A stretch of 64,000 nucleotides of DNA from Bacteroidia bacterium (GCA_030424545.1 JAUHWL010000005.1:1-64000), one strand, 5' to 3'. Shown: positions 28,582 to 38,838, counted from the first letter of the stretch. Notes: generated by a model from the sequence alone, not told the origin. Numbers and translations are program-made.

Positions 28582-29940
28582 TTAGTCTTTTTCTTTCAGC
28601 AGTTGCTTTACTTCCAAAATTTGGGCTGCAAATAAACTACTTTTTTCGGGATATTTCAAGCGAAGTATTTCGTATGCATTTATTGCTCTATTGTAGAGCT
28701 GCTGCCGCACATAGATTTGCGCCAATGTTTCTGTAATATAATCTGATTGAGCAGAAGTACTTAAATCCGCCATTTCGATATTTTTTTCAGAGGTTGGTGC
28801 TTTAAATTTAATACGCGGCTTCTCCATAAAACTTTCTAGTAACTCTTGGGCTACTTCAGGAGAAGACACCGGGCTGATGGGTTCGTCCTTAGAAATTTCA
28901 AAGTGTAAATCGGGAGCAATTGTTTCTGGCGCTTCTACCAATTCCTCTACTGGGGCAGGCTGCTCGGGCAACTTGTCTTGTTTAGTTTCTGGCTCTTGAT
29001 TTAGTGGCGCCTGAAGCCAATCTATAAAACTGTGCTTTTGTCCGCTATCCATAGCAACTTTAGGCGGCTCTTCTAAATTGGGTAAATCATCTATGGTAAA
29101 ATCAAACGTTACCTCAGTGGTTTCTGGCTCTGCTTTCTCAATTGCTTCAGGTATCGTTTCTTCAATTGAAGGTAATTCTTCTACAACCCCCTCTTCTATC
29201 GGCACAATGCTTTCCGCAGGCACTTCGAGATGTGGTTGAGCAATTATGGGCTCATGTAAAGGAGTTTCTATTACTTTTTCTTCAGCAGGTGGAGTAATAG
29301 GTTGTGCGGGTACAACGGTTTTTTCTTCCGCTTTCTCCGCTACAATTTCTTGCACTTTTTCTGGGGCAGGTGTAGGCTGGGCATGGGCGGGTTGAGCTGT
29401 TTCTGATTTATCGCCAAATTTTTCTTTTAACCTTCTGGCTCTTAACACCGTCTCGCGCACGCTTGCTGGCAAGTGACTTAAATCATCCTGGCTTCTTGGA
29501 GCTACGGTGGGAACTTGTACAACGGGCGGAGGTGTTTTTATTGGCTCCGGAACAACAGGTATTTCCAGGCTCTGTTTTTCTTCAATTGCTGGCGGAGTTT
29601 CCTGAGGTTTTTCCTCTATTATTTGTTCTTGCTGTTTTCTTTTTTGAAGATTTTCTAAGGCTTTAAATTCTATTTTCGGCTTAGCTTCTTCAACTTCTAA
29701 CTGCGATTCATCCCCTTCTACCCAGTTATACAACAAGGTTCTGTTTGGTACAGCAACCGCAGTTCTTTTTAGCTGTTTCGGGTATAAATAATTACTCTGA
29801 TTTTTTAATGCACGCAAATACAACGCTTGCAAAATACCACTGCTAGGGTAGTCTGCCAGAGCTCTTTCCAATTCATCGGCTTGTGCTTTTTGCAACAAAG
29901 CCGGATTTTTCATGTATGTTAAAATCAAGTCGCTATTCAC
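28582..29940 (-). CDS. Conserved hypothetical protein with Pro/Glu-rich linker and C-terminal TPR-like region
   Basis: A 452-aa protein without a signal peptide. The N-terminal 80 residues are helical and contain a capping sequence DYPSSGILQALYLRAL. Residues of about 95-390 are a low-complexity linker dense in Glu, Pro, Val and Ala. The last 50 residues (ETLAQIYVRQQLYNRAINAYE...) look like a tetratricopeptide repeat. It lies between lptE and secG with a 0-bp and 2-bp gap, so it is translationally coupled to envelope-export genes. No enzymatic motif is seen; a scaffold role is only a guess. Confidence 0.85.
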   Translation of the reverse strand: MNSDLILTYMKNPALLQKAQADELERALADYPSSGILQALYLRALKNQSNYLYPKQLKRTAVAVPNRTLLYNWVEGDESQLEVEEAKPKIEFKALENLQKRKQQEQIIEEKPQETPPAIEEKQSLEIPVVPEPIKTPPPVVQVPTVAPRSQDDLSHLPASVRETVLRARRLKEKFGDKSETAQPAHAQPTPAPEKVQEIVAEKAEEKTVVPAQPITPPAEEKVIETPLHEPIIAQPHLEVPAESIVPIEEGVVEELPSIEETIPEAIEKAEPETTEVTFDFTIDDLPNLEEPPKVAMDSGQKHSFIDWLQAPLNQEPETKQDKLPEQPAPVEELVEAPETIAPDLHFEISKDEPISPVSSPEVAQELLESFMEKPRIKFKAPTSEKNIEMADLSTSAQSDYITETLAQIYVRQQLYNRAINAYEILRLKYPEKSSLFAAQILEVKQLLKEKD

Positions 29941-30438
29941 CTACCAATTTGCTATTGCGCGGTTCATAATGTCTTCTGCTAATTCTTTATTTATTTCTTC
30001 CATCAATTCATTTTCTACATCAGAAAATAAATTATCTGAGCTAAAATCTCTATATCTAGAAAACGTTTCTTGGTAACTTTTATCGGCTTCTACATTATTT
30101 GTAAACGTAACCCTTATGGTAATAGTAAATCTACTTTGCGAAGTTGTTTCGTTGCCCTGGGCACTCATGGGCCTGACGTTGTAATCTGTAATGCTGCCTT
30201 CTACCAACAAGTCTGCTTGATCTGTAGTTAAATCTAGCGGGGTTTGCTGTATAAATGTGGTTTTTATTTGCTCTGTAAGTCTTTGACTTAAATCTGGGTT
30301 TACTTGCAATGCTTGATTTGCAAAATAGTCTACAGAAATAGTTTTAGCCTCGCCAACGCTACCACCAGTAAACGAATAACCGCCACCGCAAGCATACATA
30401 AACAAACCAATGGTTACTATAAAAATTAGCCTTTTCAC
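29941..30438 (-). CDS. lptE: LptE-family LPS assembly lipoprotein
   Basis: A 165-aa lipoprotein: signal peptide with lipobox MYAC and lipidated Cys17, then CGGGYSFTG. The body ([26 protein letters not shown]..., [13 protein letters not shown]) follows the LptE pattern, an outer-membrane plug for the LptD translocon. Its start overlaps the end of the sigma-54 activator gene by 4 bp. Confidence 0.85.
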   Translation of the reverse strand: MKRLIFIVTIGLFMYACGGGYSFTGGSVGEAKTISVDYFANQALQVNPDLSQRLTEQIKTTFIQQTPLDLTTDQADLLVEGSITDYNVRPMSAQGNETTSQSRFTITIRVTFTNNVEADKSYQETFSRYRDFSSDNLFSDVENELMEEINKELAEDIMNRAIANW

Positions 30439-31664
30439 AAATTGTATTGTTTAATCTTTCTGTACAAAGTACGTTCAGAAATGCCCAATTCTTTAGCCGC
30501 ATCTTTTCTTTTATTCGCGTTTCTTTCTAAAGATTTTTTTATCATTTCTATTTCCTTGTCTTGTAAAGAAAGGTTTTCTACTTCTATGGTGTGTACGTCT
30601 TCGTCTTCAAATCTTTCTACTACCGGTTTTGGTTTGTTTACAACAGGCATCAAAGATTCTGCGGGTTCGTCATCTAAATTATTGCCAATGATACGTTGTA
30701 TTAGGTTTGGATTTTCTCTAGATACATCGCGAATGTTGCCGCCATTGGCCAACTCAGAAACTAGTTTTTTCAGGTTGTTCATATCGCTGCGCATATCAAA
30801 CAACACTTTATACAAGATTTCTCTTTCGCTGCCAAAATCAGGCTCTTTGTTTTTCTTGTAAAGGGTAGGCAATTGCGTAGCATCTATTTCTGGAATGTAG
30901 CTGTGCAATGTTGCCGCATTTACCTCACGTTTGGTTTCTACCACACTTACCTGTTCTGCCAAATTTCTAAGTTGCCTTATATTACCCGGCCATCTGTATT
31001 GCACCAAAATATGGGCGGCTTCATCTGTAAGTCTAACCGCGGGCAATCTGTATTTTTCGGCAAAATCTTGAGCAAATTTTCTAAACAACAAATGGATGTC
31101 GCCTTCGCGCTCGCGCAGCGGTGGTAAATTTATTTCAACCGTGTTTAATCGGTAGTATAGATCTTCTCTGAATTTCCCTTCTTTAATGGCCTCCAACAAA
31201 TTAACGTTTGTTGCGCCAACCACGCGTACATCGGTTTTTTGCGTGCGCGATGAACCTACGCGAATGTATTCTCCGGTTTCTAAAACACGTAATAATCTAA
31301 CTTGTGTGCTTAGGGGCAATTCGCCTACTTCATCTAAAAAAATGGTTCCGCCATCGGCTTCTTCAAAATAGCCTTTTCTGGCCGAAGTTGCTCCGGTAAA
31401 AGATCCTTTTTCGTGGCCAAAAAGTTCGCTATCTATGGTGCCTTCTGGTATGGCACCGCAGTTTACGGCAATGTATGGTTTGTGCTTTCTGTGGCTTAAT
31501 TGGTGAATGAGTTTCGGGATGCTTTCTTTACCCACACCACTTTCTCCGCTAACCAAAACAGAAATATCTGTGGGCGCCACTTGTATTGCTTTTTGTAAGG
31601 CTCGGTCTAAACCCGGAGCATTCCCGATGATGCCAAATCTTTGTTTTGCTTCTTGTATGGTCAC
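30435..31664 (-). CDS. Sigma-54-dependent transcriptional activator lacking a sensor domain
   Basis: A 409-aa enhancer-binding protein. The AAA+ domain starts within 10 residues of the N-terminus: Walker A GESGVGKE (40-47), GSFTGA loop (87-92, a variant of GAFTGA), Walker [12 protein letters not shown], arginine-finger FREDLYYRL and [11 protein letters not shown] linker leads to a C-terminal Fis-type helix-turn-helix ([20 protein letters not shown]). It has no receiver, GAF or PAS domain, like PspF, so activity must be controlled by expression or a partner. It is coupled (4-bp overlaps) to the secreted-protein gene upstream and lptE downstream. Its targets are not known; the groES sigma-54-like promoter lies 2.4 kb away. 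Confidence 0.92.
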   Translation of the reverse strand: MTIQEAKQRFGIIGNAPGLDRALQKAIQVAPTDISVLVSGESGVGKESIPKLIHQLSHRKHKPYIAVNCGAIPEGTIDSELFGHEKGSFTGATSARKGYFEEADGGTIFLDEVGELPLSTQVRLLRVLETGEYIRVGSSRTQKTDVRVVGATNVNLLEAIKEGKFREDLYYRLNTVEINLPPLREREGDIHLLFRKFAQDFAEKYRLPAVRLTDEAAHILVQYRWPGNIRQLRNLAEQVSVVETKREVNAATLHSYIPEIDATQLPTLYKKNKEPDFGSEREILYKVLFDMRSDMNNLKKLVSELANGGNIRDVSRENPNLIQRIIGNNLDDEPAESLMPVVNKPKPVVERFEDEDVHTIEVENLSLQDKEIEMIKKSLERNANKRKDAAKELGISERTLYRKIKQYNL

Positions 31665-32065
31665 TGTAGTGTGTATTTTAATTCTAGCGCTTTATCTTGA
31701 TAAATTCTAGTTCCGGTAAGGATATTTATAACAAATGGGCGCGTAGCTTTAATAATAATATATTGGGCATTGGGGAATTTTTTGCTGAATTTCATATCCA
31801 TGTTTTTCCCTGTCCAAAGGGAATTCCAGAGCTCTTTGTTGCTAGCATCATAAATTCTTATTTCGTAGCCGGTTACCAAATTCTCTATACAAAGATCTCG
31901 GCTACTGTCATAAATACAAATCTCTAATCGGCCTTGTGCCTTTAGTATATCTGTTTTTATTTCAAATTGCAAATTATTATCCCACCAAGTGCCATCTTCT
32001 TTTTGCGTTTGGGCCGATAGTGCCACCGCAGTAAATAGGCAAAATGCCGTTAAAAATTGTCTCAT
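31661..32065 (-). CDS. Small secreted hypothetical protein
   Basis: A 134-aa protein with signal peptide [19 protein letters not shown] and a beta-rich domain ([45 protein letters not shown]). I recognise no family. It has 4-bp overlaps with both miaB and the sigma-54 activator gene, so it is part of that operon. Confidence 0.8.
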   Translation of the reverse strand: MRQFLTAFCLFTAVALSAQTQKEDGTWWDNNLQFEIKTDILKAQGRLEICIYDSSRDLCIENLVTGYEIRIYDASNKELWNSLWTGKNMDMKFSKKFPNAQYIIIKATRPFVINILTGTRIYQDKALELKYTLQ

Positions 32066-33519
32066 ACTGTTTTTGCGTATTCTATAGCTTCACCTTGTAA
32101 AGTTGCCGAATTGCATCCGGTAATTTTTACTAAAACGAAATCTCCTGCTTTGTAGTCTGCACGATCAAAAACAACCACATTGTTTTGCGATGTTCTACCA
32201 AAAAGTTGGGCATCGCTTTTCTTAGATACGCCTTCTACTAAAACAACAGCCTCTTTGCCAACATTTTCTTCGTTGCGCAAAAGTGAGTGTTCGCGTTGCT
32301 TGTCTATCACTTCTGTTAACCTGCGTTTTTTTTCTTCTAGCGGAATGTCGTCTTCCATTTTGCGAGCAGCCATGGTGTTGGGGCGCTCAGAATAATAGAA
32401 CATGTAGCCGTAATCGTATTTTACATAATCCATCAAGCTTAATGTTTCTTGATGATCTTCTTCTGTTTCGGTTGGGAAACCGCAAATCATATCTTGGCTT
32501 ATGGCACAATCTGGGATGATATTTCTGATGCGATCTATCAACGCGATATATTCTTCGCGGTTATGGCCACGGTTCATCAACTTTAACACGCGGCTGCTAC
32601 CACTTTGCACCGGCAAGTGTATGTAGTTGCAAATATTCTGGTAGTTGGCAATGACGTGCAATACTTCATCGTGCATGTCTTGCGGATTGCTTGTGGCAAA
32701 ACGGATGCGCATGCCCGGAACAGCCTCGGCCACCATACTTAATAATTTACCAAAGCTTACGGCTGTGGCTTGGGCCATATCACTGGCTTTATGAAAATCT
32801 TTTTTCGGCCCACCGCCAAACCACAAATAGCTATCTACATTTTGGCCCAGCAGGGTAATTTCTTTGTAGCCTCTGTTCCATAAATCCAATGCTTCGTCTA
32901 CAATGGTTTGTGGGTTTCTGCTTCTTTCGCGGCCGCGTGTAAACGGCACCACGCAAAAGCTGCACATATTATCGCACCCACGGGTAATGGAAATAAAGGC
33001 TGTAATGCCGTTGCCGCCCAAGCGCACGGGCTCAATATTATCGTAAGTTTCTTCTTTACTCAGAATTACGTTTACGGCTTTGCGGCCACCATCTAACTCG
33101 CCTACCAAATTGGGCAAATCGCGGTATGCATCGGGGCCCGCAACTAAGTCTACTAACTTTTCTTCTTCTAATAAATTGGCTTTCATGCGCTCGGCCATGC
33201 AGCCCAACACGCCAATTTTTAGTTCGGGTTTATCTGCTTTTAGCTTATTAAATTGGCTAATGCGTTTGCGCACGGTTTGCTCGGCTTTATCGCGAATGCT
33301 ACACGTATTTAATAAAACTAAATCGGCTTCTTCTATATTTCCTGTAGTACTGTAGCCATCTTTGTTTAAGATTGAGGCTACAATTTCGCTATCAGAAAAA
33401 TTCATTTGGCAACCGTAACTTTCTATGTACAGTTTTTTGCCTCCTTCGCGTTCGTCAATTACCGTGGCTTCGCCTTGGCGATTTTCATCCATTATTTTTT
33501 CTCCGAGCCGTGTATTCAT
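32062..33519 (-). CDS. miaB: tRNA-2-methylthio-N6-dimethylallyladenosine synthase MiaB
   Basis: A radical SAM methylthiotransferase modifying A37 of tRNAs. The N-terminal UPF0004 domain has its three cluster cysteines in YGCQMNFSDSE, NTCSIRDKA and LGCMAERM. The radical SAM motif is RGCDNMCSFCVVPFTRGRERSR (CxxxCxxC) and a TRAM domain ends the protein. ATG 33519 gives about 485 aa; ATG 33492, preceded by GGAG, is a good alternative (476 aa). A TTG extension to 33579 is ruled out because it would start before the promoter's start point. First gene of a six-gene operon. Confidence 0.95.
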   Translation of the reverse strand: MNTRLGEKIMDENRQGEATVIDEREGGKKLYIESYGCQMNFSDSEIVASILNKDGYSTTGNIEEADLVLLNTCSIRDKAEQTVRKRISQFNKLKADKPELKIGVLGCMAERMKANLLEEEKLVDLVAGPDAYRDLPNLVGELDGGRKAVNVILSKEETYDNIEPVRLGGNGITAFISITRGCDNMCSFCVVPFTRGRERSRNPQTIVDEALDLWNRGYKEITLLGQNVDSYLWFGGGPKKDFHKASDMAQATAVSFGKLLSMVAEAVPGMRIRFATSNPQDMHDEVLHVIANYQNICNYIHLPVQSGSSRVLKLMNRGHNREEYIALIDRIRNIIPDCAISQDMICGFPTETEEDHQETLSLMDYVKYDYGYMFYYSERPNTMAARKMEDDIPLEEKKRRLTEVIDKQREHSLLRNEENVGKEAVVLVEGVSKKSDAQLFGRTSQNNVVVFDRADYKAGDFVLVKITGCNSATLQGEAIEYAKTV

Positions 33520-33548
33520 CCTTGTAAATTCAATAAAATTTTGGAGTG

Positions 33549-33580
33549 CAAAAATAGCTTTTTGCCGTGGCGGTGACAAA
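33549..33580 (-). promoter_or_regulatory. Bacteroidota-type promoter for the miaB-secG operon
   Basis: On the minus strand TTTG (33580-33577), 20 bp, then TATTTTTG (33556-33549), followed by CAC. Both elements match the consensus. Transcription would start near 33543, 24 nt before the miaB ATG at 33519. Confidence 0.75.
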
Positions 33581-33597
33581 TTGGCAGCGAAGGAAAT

Positions 33598-33611
33598 TTA
33601 ACACGTGTTAA
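33598..33611. promoter_or_regulatory. Perfect 14-bp palindrome, candidate operator
   Basis: TTAACACGTGTTAA lies in the 190-bp region between the divergent miaB and T9SS cargo genes, about 18 bp upstream of the miaB -33 element. A related 15-bp inverted repeat occurs at 54727. The role as an operator is inference. Confidence 0.4.
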
Positions 33612-33711
33612 TCGCAAAGTTTGTTTGTTACTTTTAATAAAAAAATAGCCCTAACAAACAGGCAACGAATAATTATTACGGATGTCAATATAGATACCTA
33701 AACAAGATAAA

Positions 33712-36183
33712 ATGAAAATCAAATACCTCCTACTCATCTTCGCAATACAATTTTGCGGTCTATCTGTAACCGCTCAACCCGCCCTTTTTTTATACCCAGA
33801 AAATGTAACCACAATAAATGATTTAGCCCAAAATGGCGATACTCTTTGGCTTGCTACAGACAGCGGCATCGTACGCCTACATGTTGTTACACAAGCCAAA
33901 CAATACTTTTTTGGCCAACATCTAGGAAACAACAATAAGTTTAACCGAATTCTAATAAAGAACAATATAGTTTGGGCAGCAAGCAGTTTAAACGGACTTT
34001 GGAAATATGCAGGCGGAACATGGACGAATTATACCACGCAACATGGCCTGACCTCTAACGAGGTTCTTGATTTAACTTTTACCAAAGACAGTACACTTTG
34101 GATTGCCACAAATGCGGGCTTAACGGAAAATAAAGGCTCACAATTTAGCGCGCATCTCCCGTTTACTGATAACAACATTTCCGCCATTGCCAGCCATGGA
34201 GACTCTTTAATTGCCGGAAATGGAGCGGCCAATGAAAGTGTTAAATTATATTATAACGGCACATGGTTGGCCTTGCCAAGTGGTAATTTATCTCAAGACA
34301 ATGCCTTACAATTATTTATAGATGAAAATGGTTCCATTTATAAATCCAGTTTTTCAGGGTTTCAAGAGCTATCATCTACCACATGGACGTTTCCCACAAA
34401 CACATACGGGCCACATATAATCTCCGAAGAGGGCAAACTTCCGTTATTGGCCTATAACAATCCGATAAGCAGTATTTTAAAAACACCTCAAGGATGGACT
34501 GAAAACCCAGATTATTTGCAATTCGGCATTAGTACATTATCAGCAAATATTACGGCACTGCACCGCACATCAGAAACATCTTTTTGGAGCGCACTTCGCG
34601 TAAACTACCAAACGGTTTTGGCGCATTGTTTTATTTTACCAAACCAACCCGGAAACGATGAATTGAGCGTAAATGCATTACGTGCAAATTTTTGGGCAGA
34701 TGGCAAACATTTTAATAACGGTACGCTAACCGACACCAACTTAGCATTGAGCTATAAAAACAAAAGCCTTGTTTATTCAAGCTTTTTAAAAATGACAGGG
34801 TGGACAGGTTCTAAATTGAACAGAATTACAACAAACCAGAATTATGCGAATGAAGGCATAGCCACTTTTATTTTTGGACCTGTTTCTATGCAACGACATA
34901 AAAAATCGTTTTACGAGAAATATTATAACGTTTGGCATGTTACAAAAAACCAAGTAGAAACGCATAAAGCAAGCTATCAAAGCCCTAATTATAATGCGCC
35001 CGATGACTTGCTTAATTGGCCAGGCAATGGTGATGTTTCGCAAGGCGAAAGCCAATTTATAGCCCCGTTTGTCGACCTGAATTTCAACGGCATATACGAA
35101 CCTATGCAAGGAGATTACCCGGACATTTTAGGAGATGAAGCTGTGTTTTTTGTTTTTAATTCCGAACAAGGTTTTGCACTACCAGGGCACAACAACATTC
35201 ATGCAGAATTTCACACATTGGCATATGCGTTCGATTCGGCTGGCACACCAGCGCATCATTCCATTTTTATTAATCAAAAAATAATTTTTTCAAACCAAAG
35301 CTTTGATACATTGCTTCTTGGTCAATTTATAGATTATGATTTGGGCAACTCTACCGATGACCTAACCGGATGCGATAGCACACGAAACCTATCTTTTACC
35401 TATAACGGAGATGCAGACGACAATGGAAATCTTGGTTTTGGAACCAACCCTCCTGCAGCCGGTTTCCTCATGATAAATCACCCATTAGCCGGGTTTGTTG
35501 GAGAAAGCACAAAGCCAACTTCCAACCTTTTTCCCGATTTAGAAACCTTTAATACGCTCAATAGCTTATGGGCAGATGGCAGCCCTATTCGCATAGAGTC
35601 TCCTAGCGGAATTTGGAATAACCAAAATGGCGATGGACAAAACGCATCGCTTACTGACCCTATTACGAAATTTCAATTTAACGCTGAAGACCAGTGGTAC
35701 CAATACAATAAGATATTACAGGATGTACGCACGCACAGCATGCAAAGGTTTACCAATATTGTTCCTGGCACAGAACTGTGCTTATCATACGCCTATATTA
35801 TGGCAAAAGACTCTTCTTGGACCGACATTAGTTCTACCCTTTCAAACCTATATGCTAATGAGAACTGGATTCAAACTTTTTACAACAATACCGATGTAGA
35901 GTGTCTGGGCAATGCTATGGCCTTGAAAGAAGAAAAAGAAACGTCAAATTGGAAAATCAGCCCAAATCCAAGCCGTGGAATATTTAACATCAGTACATCA
36001 AACCCATTTGGTAAAGCACAGGTTTCGGTAATAAATACATCTGGGCAACTTGTTTGGCAACAAAAAACAGAACAACAAACAACACAAATTAATTTGTCTC
36101 ATTTACCACAAGGCATATATATACTGCAAATATTTAAAGGCGGAACGCGCCTAGCCACAGAACGACTAGTGTTAGTACACTAA
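33712..36183 (+). CDS. T9SS type A secreted protein with N-terminal propeller repeats
   Basis: An 823-aa exported protein: signal peptide MKIKYLLLIFAIQFCGLSVTAQ, then an N-terminal region (about 30-150) with repeated blades of the kind seen in two-component-regulator propellers (GDTLWLATDSGIVRL, NNIVWAASSLNGLWKYAGG, DSTLWIATNAGLTEN). A long middle region has acidic D-x-N-x-D type loops (DLNFNGIYEPMQGDYP, NGDADDNGNLGFGTNP) that may bind calcium. The last 75 residues are a T9SS type A sorting domain (WKISPNPSRGIFNIS ... LPQGIYILQIFKGG). No catalytic motif seen. Confidence 0.88.
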   Translation: MKIKYLLLIFAIQFCGLSVTAQPALFLYPENVTTINDLAQNGDTLWLATDSGIVRLHVVTQAKQYFFGQHLGNNNKFNRILIKNNIVWAASSLNGLWKYAGGTWTNYTTQHGLTSNEVLDLTFTKDSTLWIATNAGLTENKGSQFSAHLPFTDNNISAIASHGDSLIAGNGAANESVKLYYNGTWLALPSGNLSQDNALQLFIDENGSIYKSSFSGFQELSSTTWTFPTNTYGPHIISEEGKLPLLAYNNPISSILKTPQGWTENPDYLQFGISTLSANITALHRTSETSFWSALRVNYQTVLAHCFILPNQPGNDELSVNALRANFWADGKHFNNGTLTDTNLALSYKNKSLVYSSFLKMTGWTGSKLNRITTNQNYANEGIATFIFGPVSMQRHKKSFYEKYYNVWHVTKNQVETHKASYQSPNYNAPDDLLNWPGNGDVSQGESQFIAPFVDLNFNGIYEPMQGDYPDILGDEAVFFVFNSEQGFALPGHNNIHAEFHTLAYAFDSAGTPAHHSIFINQKIIFSNQSFDTLLLGQFIDYDLGNSTDDLTGCDSTRNLSFTYNGDADDNGNLGFGTNPPAAGFLMINHPLAGFVGESTKPTSNLFPDLETFNTLNSLWADGSPIRIESPSGIWNNQNGDGQNASLTDPITKFQFNAEDQWYQYNKILQDVRTHSMQRFTNIVPGTELCLSYAYIMAKDSSWTDISSTLSNLYANENWIQTFYNNTDVECLGNAMALKEEKETSNWKISPNPSRGIFNISTSNPFGKAQVSVINTSGQLVWQQKTEQQTTQINLSHLPQGIYILQIFKGGTRLATERLVLVH

Positions 36184-36336
36184 AAATGTACTGTAATTAA
36201 TCAGTCTATACCTTTATTATATATCAAAATTGCCTCGCGCACACACGTGGTCAGAAAAAAAATCTAAATAATCAAGAACTTTTTTTGACAAAGGTTTCTT
36301 TTTATTTGCACGCAATCCACTAAAAATAAGTTTGTC

Positions 36337-38832
36337 ATGGCAAAAAATTTGGTCATTGTCGAGTCCCCGGCAAAAGCAAAAACAATAGAAAAGTATTTGG
36401 GAAAAGATTTTAAGGTGATGTCTAGCTTCGGCCACATCCGCGATTTACCCAAAACAGATGCCATTGACATTGAAAATGGTTTTGAACCGAAATACATCAT
36501 CTCGGCAGATAAAGCCAAAGTGGTATCCGATTTAAAGAAAACAGCCGCTAACTCAGAAAAAGTTTGGTTAGCCTCGGATGAGGACCGCGAGGGAGAAGCC
36601 ATTGCTTGGCACTTGTACGATACCCTTAAACTAAATGATAGCAATACAGAGCGCATTGTTTTTCATGAGATTACAAAAAACGCCATTTTAAAGGCCATTG
36701 AAAATCCAAGAAAAATTGATAAAAATTTGGTGGATGCCCAGCAAGCCAGGCGAATATTAGACCGTTTGGTAGGGTTTGAGCTTTCGCCAGTTTTGTGGAG
36801 AAAAATAAAAGTGGGTTTATCTGCGGGACGTGTGCAAAGCGTATCAGTACGTTTAATTGTAGAAAAAGAAAGAGAAGTACAAGCACACGAAAGTGCCTTT
36901 TCTTTTAAAGTAGTAGCCGAGTTTAAAAATGAAGCCGGTTTACTTTTTAAAGCCGACTTGCCCAAAAACTTTGACACCGAAGCCGAAGCAAATACTTTTT
37001 TAGAAGAATGCAACGGCAGCGATTTTGCCATAAAAACCCTGCAACAAAAACCAGGCAAACGCAGTCCGGCTGCACCTTTTACAACATCGACCTTACAACA
37101 AGAAGCTAGCAGAAAACTTGGTTTTAGCGTGGCACAAACCATGCGCGTAGCCCAGCAGTTGTACGAGAGTGGAGCCATTACGTACATGAGAACAGATAGC
37201 GTTAATCTTTCTGACGAGGCACTAAAAGGTGCCCGAGTACAAATTGAAAATGCATATGGCCCAGAATTTCATCAGCTAAGAAAATACAAGAGCAAAGCCA
37301 AAGGCGCACAAGAAGCGCACGAGGCCATTCGCCCAACCAACTTTGGCGTGGTAGAAGGTTCGGGAGACCGAAACCAAATGCGCTTGTACCAATTAATTTG
37401 GAAACGCACCGTGGCCAGCCAAATGGCAGATGCGCAAATAGAACGCACCACCGCAGAAATTTCTGTATCACGCAGCAAAAAATTATTGGTTGCCAAAGGC
37501 GAAGTAATAAAATTTGAAGGCTTTATAAAAGCCTATTTAGAAGGCACCGATGACGAAGAAGTGGAAGAAGCAAACGCCCTACCCGCTTTGCGTGAAAACG
37601 AAAAATTAGCCTTGCAAAAAATTACAGCAACGCAACGTTTTTCTCGTCCACCAGCGCGCTACACAGAAGCCAGCTTGGTAAAAAAATTAGAAGAACTGGG
37701 CATTGGTCGTCCGTCTACGTACGCACCAACTATCTCTACTATTCAAAAAAGAGGCTACGTAGAAAAGTCTCAATTATTAGGTACCGAGAGAGAGTACAGC
37801 CAGTTAATACTTCAAAAAAACAACATTAAAAAAACGTTGTTAAAAGAAATTACAGGTGCCGATAAAAACAAAATGATGCCCACAGATATTGGCATTGTGG
37901 TGAATGATTATTTGGTAGATCACTTCCAACAAATTATGGATTACCAATTTACAGCCCAGGTAGAAGAAGAATTTGACCGCATTGCCGAAGGCGAAATAAA
38001 ATGGCAAAAAGTACTTCATGATTTTTATAGCGATTTTCATACACGCGTAGAGGAAGCCACAGAACAAGAAGGAAAAGTAACGGGCGAACGCCAATTGGGC
38101 ACCCACCCAGAAAGTGGCCAACAAGTAATTGCACGCATTGGCCGTTACGGCCCCATGGTACAAGTGGGCGAGTCTGGCGATGAAGAAAACCCACCTAAAT
38201 TCGCCAGCATACCTGCCGGAGGAAGCATTACCAGCATAACATTAGATGAGGCTTTAGATTTATTTCAATTGCCAAAAACCGTTGGTCAGTTTAAAGGCGA
38301 AGACCTCGTTGTGGCCATTGGCCGCTTTGGCCCATATGTAAAATATGGCGATATGTTTGTGAGCCTAGACCGCGGGGAAGACCCCATGAGTGTGGACTTG
38401 GCACGCGCCCAAGAATTGGTAGAAGCTAAAATTGCAGCCGATGCCCCCATTGCCGAATACGAAGGTTTACCCGTGCAAAAAGGCGTGGGCAGATTTGGCC
38501 CGTTTTTAAAGTGGAACAACATCTTTATCAACGTAAATAAAAAGTACGATTTCGACAATCTATCAAAAGCAGATATTGCCGAATTGATTGAAGACAAGAA
38601 GAAAAAAGAGCGCGAAAAGGTTATTCACAATTGGGCAGAAGAAGGCATTCGTGTAGAAAAAGCCCGTTGGGGGAGGTTTAATATCCTAAAAGGAAAAACC
38701 AAAATTGAAATGCCCAAAACGTGGGAAGCTGCATCGGCTACCTTAGACGAGGTAAAAGCGATTGTAGAAAAAAATGCCCCAAAAAAGAAAAAAGCCGCTC
38801 CAAGAAAAAAAACAACTGCTAAAAAGAAATAA
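36337..38832 (+). CDS. topA: DNA topoisomerase I (TopA)
   Basis: Relaxes negative supercoils. The 831-aa enzyme starts with the TOPRIM motif LVIVESPAKAKTIEKYLG, shows DEDREGEAIAWH, and the active-site tyrosine in ITYMRTDSVNLS. Instead of zinc fingers the C-terminal third has repeats of the type IGRYGPMVQVG, IGRFGPYVKYG and VGRFGPFLKWN, then a Lys/Ala-rich basic tail (KKKKAAPRKKTTAKKK) for DNA binding. It is separated from the next gene by 6 bp. Confidence 0.97.
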   Translation: MAKNLVIVESPAKAKTIEKYLGKDFKVMSSFGHIRDLPKTDAIDIENGFEPKYIISADKAKVVSDLKKTAANSEKVWLASDEDREGEAIAWHLYDTLKLNDSNTERIVFHEITKNAILKAIENPRKIDKNLVDAQQARRILDRLVGFELSPVLWRKIKVGLSAGRVQSVSVRLIVEKEREVQAHESAFSFKVVAEFKNEAGLLFKADLPKNFDTEAEANTFLEECNGSDFAIKTLQQKPGKRSPAAPFTTSTLQQEASRKLGFSVAQTMRVAQQLYESGAITYMRTDSVNLSDEALKGARVQIENAYGPEFHQLRKYKSKAKGAQEAHEAIRPTNFGVVEGSGDRNQMRLYQLIWKRTVASQMADAQIERTTAEISVSRSKKLLVAKGEVIKFEGFIKAYLEGTDDEEVEEANALPALRENEKLALQKITATQRFSRPPARYTEASLVKKLEELGIGRPSTYAPTISTIQKRGYVEKSQLLGTEREYSQLILQKNNIKKTLLKEITGADKNKMMPTDIGIVVNDYLVDHFQQIMDYQFTAQVEEEFDRIAEGEIKWQKVLHDFYSDFHTRVEEATEQEGKVTGERQLGTHPESGQQVIARIGRYGPMVQVGESGDEENPPKFASIPAGGSITSITLDEALDLFQLPKTVGQFKGEDLVVAIGRFGPYVKYGDMFVSLDRGEDPMSVDLARAQELVEAKIAADAPIAEYEGLPVQKGVGRFGPFLKWNNIFINVNKKYDFDNLSKADIAELIEDKKKKEREKVIHNWAEEGIRVEKARWGRFNILKGKTKIEMPKTWEAASATLDEVKAIVEKNAPKKKKAAPRKKTTAKKK

Positions 38833-38838
38833 CCCGCC

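Noticed and set aside
36284-36308. TTTG and TTTATTTG before topA as a promoter
   Set aside because: The spacing is only 13 bp and the -7 element has a mismatch, unlike the other promoters here.
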